Of a stretch of 64,000 nucleotides of DNA, positions 46,068 to 60,150 are shown piece after piece; positions within the stretch are counted from its first letter, which is position 1; every line of letters starts with the position of its first letter. Made by a program: the position numbers and the translations under genes. This DNA comes from Coriaria nepalensis (lineage: Eukaryota; Streptophyta; Magnoliopsida; Cucurbitales; Coriariaceae). Where the stretch lies: the NCBI GenBank assembly GCA_027186245.1, contig CP114497.1, positions 9,121,501-9,185,500 on the forward strand, written 5' to 3'. Under the pieces are notes generated by a model, which ran no database searches, had not been told where the DNA came from, and saw nothing but the letters and a program-made list of their open reading frames with translations.

Positions 46068-47797
46068 ATGGTGAAAACCCATCTAGAAGTTCTTGGTGTC
46101 CTGGACAAATCCAAGACGCAGATGTACCACTTTCTCACAGTGGTCATAGCCGGATCAGGATTCTTCACGGATTCCTACGATCTATTCTGCATCTCTCTAG
46201 TCACAAAGCTTCTCGGCAGAATCTACTACGACGTTCCGGGTTCTTCGAAGCCGGGAAGCTTGCCGCCTAATGTTGCTGCTGCTGTTAATGGGGTTGCTCT
46301 CTGTGGAACCTTTGCTGGACAACTTTTCTTTGGAAGGCTTGGTGACAAGCTTGGAAGAAAACGTGTCTATGGAATCACTCTCATGCTCATGTTTATTTGC
46401 TCCATCGGTTCCGGTCTATCTTTCGGTGACTCGCCTAAATCTGTTATGGCCACCCTCTGCTTTTTTAGGTTAGTATTTTTTACTAACTATTTCGTGAATT
46501 TAAATATTTTATGATTTCTTTCTTGAAGACTCGATATGCATGTTTATTGTTTCAACGAGGGTTTATTGAATTTATTTTTTGTAGGTTTTGGTTAGGGTTT
46601 GGGATTGGTGGTGACTACCCATTGTCCGCAACGATCATGGCGGAATATTCCAACAAGAAAACTCGTGGGAGTTTCATTGCCGCCGTCTTCGCCATGCAAG
46701 GGTTCGGTATCTTAGCCGGCGGCACTGTCGCAATTGCAGTCGCATCACTGTTCAAGTATTTTTTCCCTGCACCATCTTATGCTGTTAATGCGATCGCCTC
46801 TACCGTACCACAAGCCGACTATGTATGGCGGATTATTCTCATGTTTGGTGCTCTACCTGCTGCTTTGACCTACTATTGGCGTATGAAAATGCCGGAAACC
46901 GCCCGTTACACTGCTTTAGTTGCCAAGGATTGCAAGAAAGCTTCGCAAGACATGGCAAAGGTGTTAAATATTGAGATTGATCAAGGAACTAGAGGACAGC
47001 AAGGCGCAGAGGTTCAAGAGAATGGAGGAAGAAACTCTTTTAAGTTGTTCTCAAAAGAGTTCATGCAAATCCATGGGCGTCACCTAATCGGAACAACAAT
47101 GACCTGGTTTTTGCTTGATATTGCTTACTACAGCCAGAATCTCTTCCAGAAGGACATATTTAGTGCCGTTGGATGGTTGCCTGCTCCTAAGACAATGAGT
47201 GCCTTACAGGAGCTTTATATGATTGCTAGGGCACAAACCCTAATTGCACTTTGTGGCACTGTTCCTGGCTATTGGGTTACGGTTTTCACCATTGATCATT
47301 TGGGGAGATTTACTATTCAACTCATCGGGTTCTTATTCATGACAATATCCATGTTGGGACTAGCAATTCCGTATCATCATTGGACCTTGAAGGAAAACAA
47401 GATTGGTTTTGTGGCATTGTATGCAATGACTTTCTTCTTTGCCAATTTTGGACCTAATAGCACTACATTTGTTATTCCGGCCGAGATTTTCCCGGCAAGG
47501 TTTCGGTCAACTTGTCATGGAATTTCAGCTGCTTCCGGAAAGGTCGGGGCAATAATAGGAGCATTTGGTTTCTTGTATGCTGCTCAAAGTCAAGATAAGA
47601 ATAAAACCGATGCCGGTTACCATCCCGGAATTGGAGTTAGGAATTCTCTTCTAGTACTGGCCGGGATTAGTCTTCTTGGATTATTTTTCACTTTTCTGGT
47701 GCCGGAAACGAAAGGGAAATCTTTGGAAGAGATGTCAAATGAGAATATTGGAGAAGAAGATAAAACGATAGTCGTCAAATCAGTTGATATCGTTTAA
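46068..47797 (+). CDS. High-affinity inorganic phosphate transporter, PHT1 family
   Basis: Proton-phosphate symporter of the major facilitator superfamily in the plasma membrane. Two exons, 46068-46468 and 46585-47797, joined through a split Arg codon in CFFR|FWLG, giving 537 aa, the PHT1 norm. The start is [20 protein letters not shown]. The TM1 region is [20 protein letters not shown] (most relatives have TDAYDLF). It has [14 protein letters not shown], the PHT1 signature [20 protein letters not shown] (relatives usually SEYANKKTRGAF), [20 protein letters not shown] after the central loop, and [20 protein letters not shown]. The C-terminus [15 protein letters not shown] matches the family. 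The sequence looks nearer PHT1;5/PHT1;7-type members than the mycorrhiza-specific PT4 clade, but I cannot place it firmly. Residue changes in the signature fit a diverged but intact protein. Confidence 0.95.
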
Positions 47798-49628
47798 TTA
47801 ATATTTACTTAGATTTTCTTTAAGTTAGTCAACAAGCTAGCTTCTGTTGATCGGTTCCTTAGTCTATAAACAATATCTTTCGTTGTTTTTTTATTTTTTT
47901 ATTTTTTTATTTTTTGGGAAATAAGGAGGTCTAGAAAAATAATGTAATCTGGATACTTTTGTTTATTGATGAATTCAATTGCTTCATTTCTATAAGTTTA
48001 TGACTTCAGATTTTCGACATAAGTTATTAGGTTTATGTTCTTCGAATACATCTTTGATAAGAATACAAGTGGTGAAGCCAGGGAGAAATTTGGTGATGAA
48101 AAAACTGATTCACCAACTTTACTCATATTACAAAATTGATTTAAAATATATAATTTATAGTGTTTCAATCGATTAAATTATTTATTATTATTTTATTTCA
48201 AAATTAAATATAAATCATATTTAAATATTTCAAATTAATTGAAGATAATAAACTAATCTTAATAAATTTTAAAAATAATTTTTAAAAATATTAAAAATAA
48301 TAAAAGATATGATAAAAGATGATAATTATCTAAGCGATGCAAAATCTCTCAATCATAGAATGCCGGATAATGTCGACAAGTAGACTTCCCGAGGCGGCAA
48401 GGCGGGGTGGTGTAGGTAACCGGAGTTGAGCTTTGTGATTATCAACACTTTGCTTCAACATTTATACTCCCATAAATGTATTAAATTAGATGAGGCCTTT
48501 AATTTTCATTTCATTAGAAATCCAACACCAGCTTAGATATTAATCTCATTGTATCTTCTCTATCACTAATGAGAGGCACCAATCCATAATCTTATCTTAT
48601 CTTTCCTATGGTTATGAGTTGCACCTATCAAAATTGAAAGTACTGCTGTATGCAGCTTAACATAACATCTTTTAAGGAACTGATTAATCCAAATACAACT
48701 TATATAATTTTATCGGTACAAATTAATGAATAGAAAATAATGGATTATAATTTTTTGATTTTAATTTTCAATTTAATTCGTTAATTAATGTATTATCACA
48801 TAATATAATATATATAATATTAATTATACATATTTTTTTAAAAAAAATAATATTTATAACAAAAATCATATTACAAATTATTTATATAAGAAGAAATTTT
48901 CCTATAGAAAAACTTTCTTAAGATCAATGAATAAAGTAATCCATCACAACTGGATGAATCGGAACCGCTCAATCGCAATCAAGTTCTTTAAATCAACGGC
49001 TGTCGTCACTACAGTAATTGTGTAATCAATTCCCTCGTACCTCGCTCTGTCTTGTAACTAGATTTTTTTCTTCTTTTATCTTCTTAATTAAAATGTGGTC
49101 CGTGGAAGCACGTGCCGGCCTGCCACACTTAAACAACAAGGCAGGGATAAAAGAGAGGCCACGAATCTAGATCCGACGACCAATATCTTCCTGACCCTAC
49201 CCCGCCCGAAATAACTAATCCAACAGCTATCGTGTCTCTTCCCACATCCAACAGTCCATCTTAAATCTAATTCCCTCTCTCACTCATTACAAAACACCAC
49301 CAGATATAATCGTCGAAAACCCGGTCTATCCCTTTCTCCGAATCCTTCTCTCTCCTCAACACCACGACGTTACTCTCCTCCTCTTCCTTTCTCTCTTTCA
49401 AAAAAGAAAGTTCATATTTTTCTCTGTTCTCGCTGTCGCTAACGTGCGCACTCGATCACTGCTTATCGTGCGCCACCGCGAGTGAGATGTGGCCGGCGAC
49501 AGCGCGAACGACCGTCGTGATAAGAATCTCACGTTACAGGACGGAGTGAGTAAAGTAAAAGGAAAAAGAGACAAATCAAGAGAAGATCAGACGGTCAGGA
49601 TTGAATGATTGAATCTAAGAAGAAAGAA
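47798..49628. other. Intergenic region between PHT1 and the MORN gene
   Basis: PHT1 3' flank, then AT-rich DNA (48140-48320, 48720-48900) and a C-rich promoter and leader for the MORN gene from about 49080 onward (CCTCTCTCCTCAACACC-type pyrimidine stretches at 49330-49400). A GC-richer patch near 48350-48430 has no recognisable identity. No gene is seen. Confidence 0.6.
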
Positions 49629-51655
49629 ATGGACGGCCATAAAAATAGTCAGGTGAAGCAGCTCATAAGAACTCAATCGTCACTGCTCCGTTCATCGTCG
49701 ACCATACGATCGTCCATTCAGAGCCTCTCTTCCTTCACGGAGGATGACGCAAACGCAGCACAAGCTGACGTCCACGACGTAGAGGAAGAGGAAGAAGATA
49801 ATAACCAGAAAATCAAAAAGCCCAACCGGTCCTGTTCGACGCCGAGAACCGGTTCGACCCGTTTCGTCAGCGACGCAATCGTTCTAATCTCGCTGGCTTG
49901 CTTCACTTTCTTCTCCCTCTTCTTCTTCTCCTTCTTCTTCTTCTACATGAGAAAAGAAGAAACCCCTACCTCAGAGAATTTCCTCCTCGCTCTAATATTC
50001 ATCGCCATAACCCTCTTCTTCGCAAACAAGAACAAGAATCTGATCCACAAAACCCTCCCCTTAATCAAAAACCGGTTCGGCTTTTCCAAGCCGAATACAA
50101 AACAGGTCCAGTGGTTCATAGGAAACTCCTCAAACGAGGAAATCACCAAAAGAGCTCAACAGGCGGCGGAGGCGAAGAAGGTGGTGAGAGAAGGGGTGGA
50201 GTTTTACAGCAATGGAGATTACTACGAGGGGGAGTTTTACAGCGGAAAGTCCAATGGAAGTGGGGTCTACAATTACTTTGTAGAGGGAAGGTATGAAGGG
50301 GATTGGATCGATGGGTCGTATGATGGCTATGGGATAGAGAGCTGGGCGAGAGGGAGTAAGTATAGGGGACAGTATAAGCAAGGGTTGAGACATGGATATG
50401 GAGTTTACAGGTTTTATACAGGGGATTGTTATGCAGGGGAGTGGTTTAATGGGCAGAGCCATGGCGTTGGCGTTCAGACTTGCTCTGATAATAGTTCTTA
50501 TGTTGGCGAGTTCAAGTTCGGTGTTAAACACGGCCTTGGTTGCTACCATTTTAGGTCAGTTCATTTGCCTTCCTTTTCTTTTTCCTTTTCTTTTTTTTTA
50601 TTCTGAGAATTCTACACGAGAAAATTTACTTTTTCTGATTGATGAACTTGAATCAGTTGTATGCGCTTGTTTGGGTTTCTTGAATTTCGAATTTTAAGTG
50701 TTAATTGGTCTGGTTTGTGATCTCGAGTGGTTTTAGTTTTGCCGAATTGATCGTGGTTTTAATGAAACAGGGGGAACTTGACTGTTTGTCTTCTAGGACA
50801 AAAATTTCAATTTTTTTTTTTTTTTGTTTTCTTTTTCTCATAGGGAAGTGAAATTGGAATCTGTTGCTTTTCTAATTTCGTGAACCTGTGCAGAGTAATT
50901 ATTGATTTCGTGAAAATCTTGTGTTGTCGTGATTTTCACGTTTCTGGGTTAATAATGTTGTATGCTTTTCATTTTTTGAACTTACTATTTTTCAGTTCAC
51001 ACCGAGTTTCCGGTTTCCTTTTAAGTATCTTTGGGTTGAATATTCTTTCAATATGGTTTCTTCTACTTTATGGTTCGTCACTCTTAACATTTCCTAATGT
51101 GACGTTACTTTTGCCTTTTATCACTAACTCAATCCTTTTAAAATTATTGTAGAAACGGAGATAGATATGCCGGAGAGTATTTCAACGACAAGATCCACGG
51201 ATTCGGAGTATATCACTTTGCAAACAGTCATTGCTATGAAGGGTCGTGGCATGAAGGTCGTAAACAAGGCTATGGAATGTACACTTTCCGGAACGGAGAA
51301 GCTCGTTGTGGTGAATGGGATTCTGGAAAACTCAACCACCCTCAACACCCGTTAACCGGCTCCGTTCTTCGAGCGGTCCAGGTATAACGAAATCTTCTGG
51401 GGATTCTTCTATCTTAATTTGTCTCGGAGAGAATGGGAAAAGAGTATTCCTTCTTATTTTGTTTGTGAAATTCGGTTTTGTTTGTAGGCAGCTAGGAAGA
51501 CGGCAGAGAATGTTGTTAGTCTTAGACGGGTGGATGAGCAACTGAATAGAGCAGTTGCCGGAGCAAATAGGGCGGCAACTGCTGCCAGAGTAGCGGCTGT
51601 TAAAGCCGTTCAGAATAAGATGAGTGGGAAATTTTCTGATGCGGATGTCGTTTGA
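49629..51655 (+). CDS. MORN-repeat membrane protein (At1g77660-like)
   Basis: Plant protein often labelled SET7/9- or PIP5K-related only because of its MORN repeats; it has no SET or kinase domain. Three exons, 49629-50554, 51153-51381, 51488-51655, GT-AG and in phase, 440 aa. I start at 49629 (MDGHKNSQVKQLIRTQSSLL), the form conserved in relatives, rather than the in-frame ATG at 49605. The N-terminus has RSSSTIRSSIQSLSSF and an acidic stretch. Two hydrophobic segments follow, about residues 83-107 and 115-132. From about 182 there are seven or eight MORN repeats (Y-G-W/F-G pattern: GDYYEGEFYSGKSNGSGVYN, YEGDWIDGSYDGYG, YRGQYKQGLRHGYG, YAGEWFNGQSHGVG, YVGEFKFGVKHGLG, YAGEYFNDKIHGFG, YEGSWHEGRKQGYG). 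The C-terminus is an Ala-rich helix (AARKTAENVVSLRRVDEQLN). MORN repeats bind phospholipids and membranes in other proteins; the role here is unknown. Confidence 0.9.
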
Positions 51656-54600
51656 TTAGCTCATTGCAAATGTAAATTTTTTTTCTTTTTTACTAATTTT
51701 CTAGGGGCTTTTTTTTTTTTTTTTTGTGGGAAGATAAGACACCCTGACGAGGAAAAAGCTCCGTCGGAGGTTGATGAGTGTTGTTATCGTATTTTTTTTC
51801 ACTTTGTATATGAATGAAATAGTTTTGGATAAGAATATGTCACGCTTCATTTTCTCTATGACTATGAAATTAAGTTTATCTGATTATCATTGTAATTTCC
51901 ACCCAAAAAAAGAAAAAAAAAATAGTAATAATTAATCTTTGCCTGGTTTTGATTTTTCTCAAATTTATATGGGATTTATTTTTTAATTGATTTAGGAGTG
52001 TATGGTTTTATATACAATCTCGATTCATGCGAGAGACCTTAAATTATGGTTTTAAATTTTATAAGAATTTTGATGGAACATGTTTGATTAGATGTTTGGG
52101 TTAAATTGAATTCAAAATTTCAGCAAATTAAATTGGATTGAATATCATTTTCAAAAAAGATATCAAAATTTAAATAAGCTCGAATTAGGACTTAATGGGC
52201 ACATTGTGGATTGTTTGATCAAGACCTTTTAAAGTCAGCATTGATTGAAGGGCTTACATGTCTAGAAAGGGTTCAGTTTAGACCCGGTCAAGTTGGAGCA
52301 GGAATCATAAAATGGTTGACCCGACAGTATTGTCAGTCCGAGTCCCGGCTAGATTGTTTAAAGTTTGATCTCTGAACAGTGGCTCATCTAAGCTCAAAAA
52401 CCTCCGGATGTTAAGAAATTGTTCAAGATATTGTATTAGTGAGATATTGAGGACAAGGATCAAACGACAGTGATGACATCAAAGATTATCTCGGAAGAGT
52501 TATCAAATGACAGTAGATCCAATTTAATGCACAGTTAAGGCGTGGCCTATTGATACAATTTTCACTCCAAGTATTCTTTCTATTATTATTCCGATAAGTT
52601 TTCTCCGGCCATTTATTCTATTATTAATCGGAAGGAGTTTACCGGACATAAACATAAACGTAACATCTTGCTTGCACTTTAAATTACAGGTGAGATCAAC
52701 GTTTGCTTAGCAGAAGAAAATAAATGTATAACAGAGTAACAGGTTTTTTGATATCTATTCGGATAACATGATAAGATGCGAAAGATCCTGTCTCTTCTAT
52801 CTCATATCCAGAAACAACGTGCTCAGAACCGATTTATAAGTCTATACTACACATTTTGCCTTTTTTATTCTTAGTTTCAGATTTGATATAAGGTCGGTTT
52901 AATCTTCTTCTACGAAAACATTATCCGACAAACGTTAGCTTCCAAAAATAATGTCTACAAAGATGCTCGAATTGCATTTTTTATTCATAAAACAAAAGTT
53001 AATGCACATGGTTTCTTTCTTTGCAATGCAAATCGATCAAAGAGATCTACTGCTGTCACTTTGTATGACACCGAAATAACACAAATTTTCTTCTTTCTTC
53101 CCTCTTTCTCTTCTGATTTATTTTGTACTTTCTGGTGTCTCAAACATTCTTATTTTTCGCTCCTTTACTTGATTAGTTCTTAGGTTACACAACAAGTTAT
53201 CTTTTTATTTCAAGTAGGGAATTATAACTTATTTATTTTAAGTATAATCTTCTAAATTTATATAGTAGTTAAATTTTATTACATATTACATGTTAAGTGA
53301 TACAATTATACAATTGTAAGAATTGAAATTTACATTGATATGACACATTAAATGTTTATGTAAACTAATCTTATCAACCGACTGTATTATGCATGATGTT
53401 ATACGATATGCATCGTATATGAGTTATAGATAATTAATATAAAGAGCAAACAATCCTTAGTTTCTTTGTATCAAATTGTTTGCCCATCTTTGGGGTATTA
53501 TTGTACATACGTGTCAAACCCTACGAGGGAAATCCAGCGGGTGGCCAAGAAATGAACAAGTTAGGTAATCTTGATTGAAGGGATAATTGACTCAACTAGA
53601 GGTCCAGAACGACTTGTATCAGAATTCAAATTCATCCCCAGCAAGCTAGAACTATCAACTTGAAAATGCATTAACTAGTATTTGCATTAAACGACCAAAG
53701 AACTTGTGCAACATATTAAAGGCTAGAGTGTATCGAGGAGTTCTCTCTCTCTCTCTCTCTATAATATATATGTATATTTATATATAAACACAGATAAGGG
53801 TTTGACTGATTAGAATAATGGAAGTAGATGTGGAACATCTGTGGTCGGGACCAATGCTTGTGCCCTATATGCATAAAAACCTTTTAAATCTGATCTGAAA
53901 TCTTTCTGAGTTCTGACAGTGAGAGTGTTGTATTATTATGTCTCTGTGGTGTCTATTGTCTAATGTCATGTCCACTTCTCTAGTTCTCTGGCTACCTACG
54001 ATCATGAGTTTCTATATCACTAAGGCACATAATTTAGAGTTTACCAATCTCTGGAACTAATCCACTATTAATGAAGGATATTTTCAAAGAATGTAAAAGC
54101 GACATCTTAATGGATTGAGTAGTAAATATATAGTGTAATACATAATACCAACCCTCCCTCTCCTTTGTTGTCCAACTTTGAAAAGCATTCACGAATGTAG
54201 TACTCGATGGAAAGATGAATCATAATTACTAATAAAAAGTCATTATTTGTGTCCTTGTGGGGATGGTTTCTAATCATCTAAATGTTTAAAACAAGAATTA
54301 CAAGTTCAAATGCTTAGTTAACTGAGGCAATGAAAATTTTCCCCGTCATTGATTTAGTAGATGAGCTTATAACAAAGTCTTTTAAGGCACAAGCAACCGG
54401 GGAAAAACATAACCACCTGTGCGATATAGTCCGAGGATACCCTTTCGACGGTAAAGAAGTTGCATTTTTCTCTGACGTGCCATCAAATCTCCGGCGAAGG
54501 TTTTGAAAGTTTATTAAATTGCGTTTAATTTCTTCAAAACGCCGTTTCATTAAATTCAAAGTTGACTAAGTACGGTATCTCCTTTGACTTTTGTACATTG

Positions 54601-57103
54601 TAACTTTCCACTAATTATCTTAATGTAAATTATTACAACCGTGACCTGTATTTGTCTCTATTTCTTCCCATTAGGTCACCTAATACTTTCATCTTTATTG
54701 ACGGTCGTTACAAAAATGCCCTCCTCAAATAAATAGGTGACTAATTTTCCCAAATTCATGCTTTTATTTTATTTTATTCAATTAAATAATTATATATAAT
54801 TTGACTTTTACGTCCGACATCTTATTTATTTGTACAATTGACAAAAAAAAAAAAAAAGGTTCAAACTTTGTCTGAGTTTTCTTATGTTACTTCATTACAT
54901 CATAACTTGAGAAAGAAGCTTGTACTTCTCTTTTGTTCACTTGTAGGTCAATGGCGTTGCAGATCCCTCGTTTTCAAATACTATGATTGTTTGTTTGAAT
55001 TCTTGTCAAATATTTCAAACGTAATGCAAAAACTTGTAAGAGAAGATAAGTTCTTACCTGTTGCTAGAGTAGATCAAATAAATAAGAATAAACTATATTT
55101 TTTTAATTAATCCATAATTTTTAGGTTGACTAGATTTACCCAATAAATTTTTGTAACGTAGTGTATAGGATTCATTGATGAAGGGTTTAAGCCAGAAATC
55201 CTCCAAAGAAGAATTTTAATTAATTTTGTAAATAATTTGTCGACGTAACATGCCACTCGGACAATCTACATCAGCATTCCGTTTGTGTTGATAATGAGAA
55301 TTGGATGGTGATATGATGATGAGTTCTAACGATCAAAATATTGAAGGAAACGACACGTCGATCATTAGAGGGAACGACAAGTCGAACAAAAGGCCCAACA
55401 AGAAGTCTTAGTAGTCGAAAGACTATTCATTGAATCAGCCCAAAAGCCTAAATTAGCTGAAACGATTTTGAATTTTTAGGTGGTTCGTACAGTACACTAA
55501 TTTAACTCATCATATATTACATGTAGTTGATATACTTAGAAAGAAACGGTTGACTTCAGAAATTCTCCCAGCAAAGAAGTTCCTTCCAAAAGATATCTTA
55601 TTATTTGGGCTTATGTTGTCGACCCAACTAACTGGTACAAGAATACATCGAAGGCCAGGTCCGGCCCAATGTATGAATCCTTTTGGATCCGTTGGGCTAA
55701 TTTATGGGCTGTTATGTTGGATTTAAACTAAAAACTAAAAGGCTGATCATAATGCATAAGAATCTTTTTGTTTCTAAAGATGAATAAAAATTGAGGCAGA
55801 ATAATTTAGGAACAACAAAAATTATTTATTTATTGTTGAGACTAATTGATGCTTTTTTAAAGCACATGTTGTGTCTTCCAAATGGAACATCGGAACTGTC
55901 ATTTTTCAAGAGTGTATCATGTTTAGAAGAAACAAATGGAGCTCATTGAATTGGTATCCTATGTAAATTATATTGTGAACAATCAAATGGAGATCCTCTC
56001 ATTTAAATATGAAATAAATATCGATTATAAAATGAATAAATTATTTACTTAATATATCAAAAAATTAACGATTAATATTCAGTCTCTTCCTACATGCCTC
56101 ATCTCTCAAAGTATGTGGGTCTAATAAATAGTACATGAAGATTGAAAACACTCTAAAGAGACTGAATACAATGTAAAGAGGAAGCAGCCGAGGATGGGAC
56201 CGGCCGGCCTCATGGCCCTTTATAACTCCCAACAGATTAAAGATAACAAGATCACATGCTCTCATGGCTCGAGCCAATGGTTTCAAGATTTGGACAAAAA
56301 CAGGTGTCAACATTTTCAACCGATTCGACCAGATATAAACTATGATCAATGCCAGAACACACATATTTGTTCAGAGCTTGATTTAACCATGATCCATGGT
56401 CCTTATCTATATTTATATCAGTATCAATGATAAAGAATAACTGGTCGATCTTTAAACACTTCTGAATAGTTTATTATTTATGAAGTTTCTATATATATAT
56501 AGAAAACCCCATTTAGAGTTCAGATGGTTTCGAGTTTCCACACCCTGTGAAGTGTGAAGTGTGAAGTTTTGTTCCCTGCGTTTCAATAAACACTTCTGAC
56601 ATCCTTCATTAACTTTCACCCGAGAAGGAGAAAGACCTTCAATAAAAAATCTAGTAGACATAATGAATTAATCGATTATAATTATATATATCAATTTTAT
56701 ATATTATATTATTTATTATAATAAATTTATATGCGATTAGAATCACTCGGAGGCTAAATATCTTTCGAATAATTTCTTAAAATACTTATTTTTATTTCTG
56801 GTTGCATTAATACATGAGGATATTAAGAACAATAATAACACTCGTTTAATCATACATCAGAATACATAAAATACAACATCCCTTTTTAAAAATTAATTAT
56901 AGAGATTCAGAAACAAATCATCTGAATTTCTCACCTTATAATATATATGTCAAAATAATTTAATATCAACTTTTTTGTCACTGTCAGTAATATCTTCAAA
57001 CAATACCCGAAGATCTTATAAATGACTGATTTTTCTTAAACCAAAAAAGAAGGTGAAAATAATTGAATTGAATCGAATCGAATCGAATCGAATCGAATTT
57101 CAC
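51656..57103. other. Intergenic region, ~5.4 kb
   Basis: Downstream of the MORN and ERF genes, which converge here. AT-rich with a (CT)n run at 53741-53760 and poly-A/T tracts. The 52200-52720 part is less AT-rich and has the feel of a decayed LTR element (TTCTCCGGCCATTTATTC, ATCGGAAGGAGTTTACCGG), but no terminal repeats, PBS or coding remnants are found. Open frames at 54314-54559 (minus), 54838-55110, 56065-56364 (minus) and 56194-56430 have no recognisable domains. Confidence 0.6.
57061..57098. repeat. (AATTG/AATCG)n pentanucleotide repeat at the ERF 3' end
   Basis: Two copies of AATTG followed by about five copies of AATCG, ending six bases short of the ERF stop codon, so it would lie in the 3' UTR of that gene. 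Confidence 0.85.
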
Positions 57104-57871
57104 TCAGCTGAAGCTCCATAAGTTAAAAAAATCACTTTCTTCATAAACATCATCATTAACCAGTGGAACTGGATCAAACAAGGCCCCACCATTAAGCATT
57201 TGGTCAATGTATCTAGGAGATTGCAGACCATCAATGTAATTACCATTATACCACGAACTATAATCCATCATAGCCATTGGCATCACTCCATCATAATCAC
57301 TTTGATGATGATGAATGTCGACCAACGACAAGTCATCTAATTCTAGATGATCGGACGGGGATGAGACCGAGGACGAGGACGAAGGTGAGGGTGAGGTGGC
57401 ATTATTGTGAATATCATGATGATCAGGGGTAGTAGTCGAGAAAATATTAGCAGCAGCTTCTGCAGCTACTCTTTGGATTGACTTAGGGGATAAAAGGGTA
57501 GAAGTGGAATTACAATTATTACCACGAGGAGGAATGATGATGTTATGAGAAGAAGAGGGAAAGTTGAGACTGTTATTGGCTGAAGTGCCCTTTAGGCATA
57601 AGATGGCAGCATCATAGGCTCTAGCTGCTGCTTCTGGTGTTGAGTAGGAACCCAACCAGATCCTTGTTTTTTGATTTGGGGCTCTAATTTCAGACACCCA
57701 TGAGCCCCAACTCCTCATTCTTACTCCCCTGTACTTCTTTTTATTACAATCTGAAGAATGAAAAGAAGATGATGATGTTGTTGTTGTTATTGTTGTAGTA
57801 GATGATGCCATTGCCTTTTTTGACGACCCAGTACTTGGTTGGATGATGATCTTCTGCTCTGATTTCACCAT
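57104..57871 (-). CDS. AP2/ERF transcription factor, ERF013/ERF014 type (DREB group III)
   Basis: DNA-binding regulator of the DREB side of the ERF family. Intronless, 255 aa. A Thr- and Ser-rich N-terminus precedes one AP2 domain (about residues 46-104): [60 protein letters not shown]. The [19 protein letters not shown] wording is characteristic of the ERF012/013/014 group. [17 protein letters not shown] after the domain is the group's conserved helical motif. The C-terminal half is acidic ([30 protein letters not shown]) and probably activates transcription. It lies next to an aminoacylase gene, as Arabidopsis ERF014 (At1g44830) does to At1g44820 as I recall, which supports the assignment. 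ERF013 versus ERF014 is not separable here. Confidence 0.93.
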   Translation of the reverse strand: MVKSEQKIIIQPSTGSSKKAMASSTTTITTTTSSSSFHSSDCNKKKYRGVRMRSWGSWVSEIRAPNQKTRIWLGSYSTPEAAARAYDAAILCLKGTSANNSLNFPSSSHNIIIPPRGNNCNSTSTLLSPKSIQRVAAEAAANIFSTTTPDHHDIHNNATSPSPSSSSSVSSPSDHLELDDLSLVDIHHHQSDYDGVMPMAMMDYSSWYNGNYIDGLQSPRYIDQMLNGGALFDPVPLVNDDVYEESDFFNLWSFS

Positions 57872-60118
57872 TGAGTGATGATGTATGATGGCTTCTTATA
57901 TTTGTTCAGGTGGATGTGTTTTTGAGAAACAATAGATTGATAAAATATGAGGTTCGATGAAGTGAAGGTGAGGGTGAGAGAAGGTGGGTTGCTGTTTTTA
58001 TAGATGTTGGAAGGAGGGAGTAGATTCATAGATACTTCTAGTCAATGTAAGTATGGCTTTGCACATGGTCCCTGAAATGGGTAACAGATATTTGACAGAT
58101 TATTTTAATGCACGGGTGAAAAAAATACACACATACATATATATACATTTGCATTGCATCCCTCTGATAATTTCTCGTAAGAATTATATTTGGTCCGATA
58201 GATAAATTCCTCTCATACTTTCCGACCGACTCTAAATACAACTTAATTCGGATTTCCATTCTGATTTAATTTAATAAATTTTTAAATAAATAAATCATAT
58301 ATATTTAATAATATGAACCTAATATTTGATATTGTGATGTTATATATATATATATATATATAGTTCTAATTATAGTTAATATAATTATAAAAATAAAATA
58401 AAAATTATTTATTTTTATATTTATTTTCGAATGAGTCAAACTTAACTTGTGAAGCAGCTGGCAGTGTGGCATTCATTCCTTGATGGCTAACTCTAGAAAT
58501 TCAAACTAAACATATGACTTATTAATTACAATATTATTACAAGATTTAAGATTTTTTTTTTTAATTTTTTTTTTTTGGCTTTTTCAAAGACCACCCACTG
58601 TAAGTTTGACAAGTTAGAAATCAAACATAACATAAAAGTGGAAACCAACTGTTTGCATGTCTTACGATTTCTTATGTAGAGGCAGCTTCCATGATGTGAA
58701 CTGATACTAGAAAGTTTTTTAAGTTTAAACAAATAAAGTACTTAATTAATAGCAAATAAAAAATTGATATATACGTACCTGAATCAAATTTGCTTAGTCT
58801 AAAGAGGAAGACAAAAATGGTGATGTAATAATATCACAAACACACAGCTGTTTCTTCTCTGGCTTACATCCATCCATCCATCTCAAACCGCGTTAAAGAT
58901 AATTTTCAAGCTGCTTTCAATTCTCTAAGATAAATCAATATTTATTTTCTATCTAGATAGAACCTAGCTATAATAATACACTTCTTTGCATGGCCCATGC
59001 TTACGTCTGTGTTTCTATATCTTTTTATGTGAAGTTCTTGGATCTATCTATATATATATATTGATATGGAGTTTAAGAAATGTAGAATTCATTACAATCA
59101 CTTGTTAAGTACTAGGTAATTTATTATCTCATACTGTATATATATACATATATATAGTTAGTTAGAACATGGATTAAACAATGCATATGAAGCGTATCTA
59201 AGTATGAACATTAAGTTCTTACCGATATAGAATAGAAGATCGACTTGAGACCCTAATCAACCTAGCTAGGCCGGAAGTTCCAATCTCAATTGTCTTTTCG
59301 GCCGAAGCCAACTTGGACATAAATATTATAACATCTCCTTCGTATTGCTTGAATTTCTATTCCAACCAATCATATTATAACATATTAGATGAGTACATAA
59401 AATAAATACTTAAATGATATGTTAAAAATACTAGTTTGATTTCTTGGGGCGTGTGGCAAGCACACTGTTTGAGTTTTAGGGACAAATGACCCTTTCCAAG
59501 GGTACTGAGTCCGTTTGTTTTGGCCTCGCATTGTAAAATTATTCTTAGCTCTATATATGGCGAGACCCACCACATGGAGTAGATAGATATCACTATTTTT
59601 CTCACATTTAGTGAATTTATTATTATTATTATTATTCTCAATTTTTATAAAATAATAAATAAAGAGTAGGTCACTAGTTAAACACCAATTGTAATAAGTA
59701 ATAAACACCAATTGTAATTGTAATTGTAATTATAAGTACACTAATAATTTATAACCCTACTCATGTTTGAACTCTGCACATGAACTTTTGTCCCTAACAC
59801 CCAGAAAGAGAAACGAATCATAGGAGAAACTAAAGTTAGTAATAATACCTTACATTACATTACATGATGAATACGGTGAAAAGGTCAAAAAGTAATAATA
59901 AATTAATTAATTTATTTATTTATTTATTAATAGTGTCATGTCTCTCCTCTTCTCTCCTTCCTCCTTCCTTCCCTTTTCAAGAAAAACACAGAACCAAATC
60001 AAACATTGTCAAAGCATCCGATTCCCATTTTTTTTTGTAATAAAAAAAAGGTCATTTGTCCATACAAATATGTGATCAAGTGGCTGACACTATGATTTAT
60101 TTATTTAACACGTTATTA

Positions 60119-60150
<32 letters not shown>

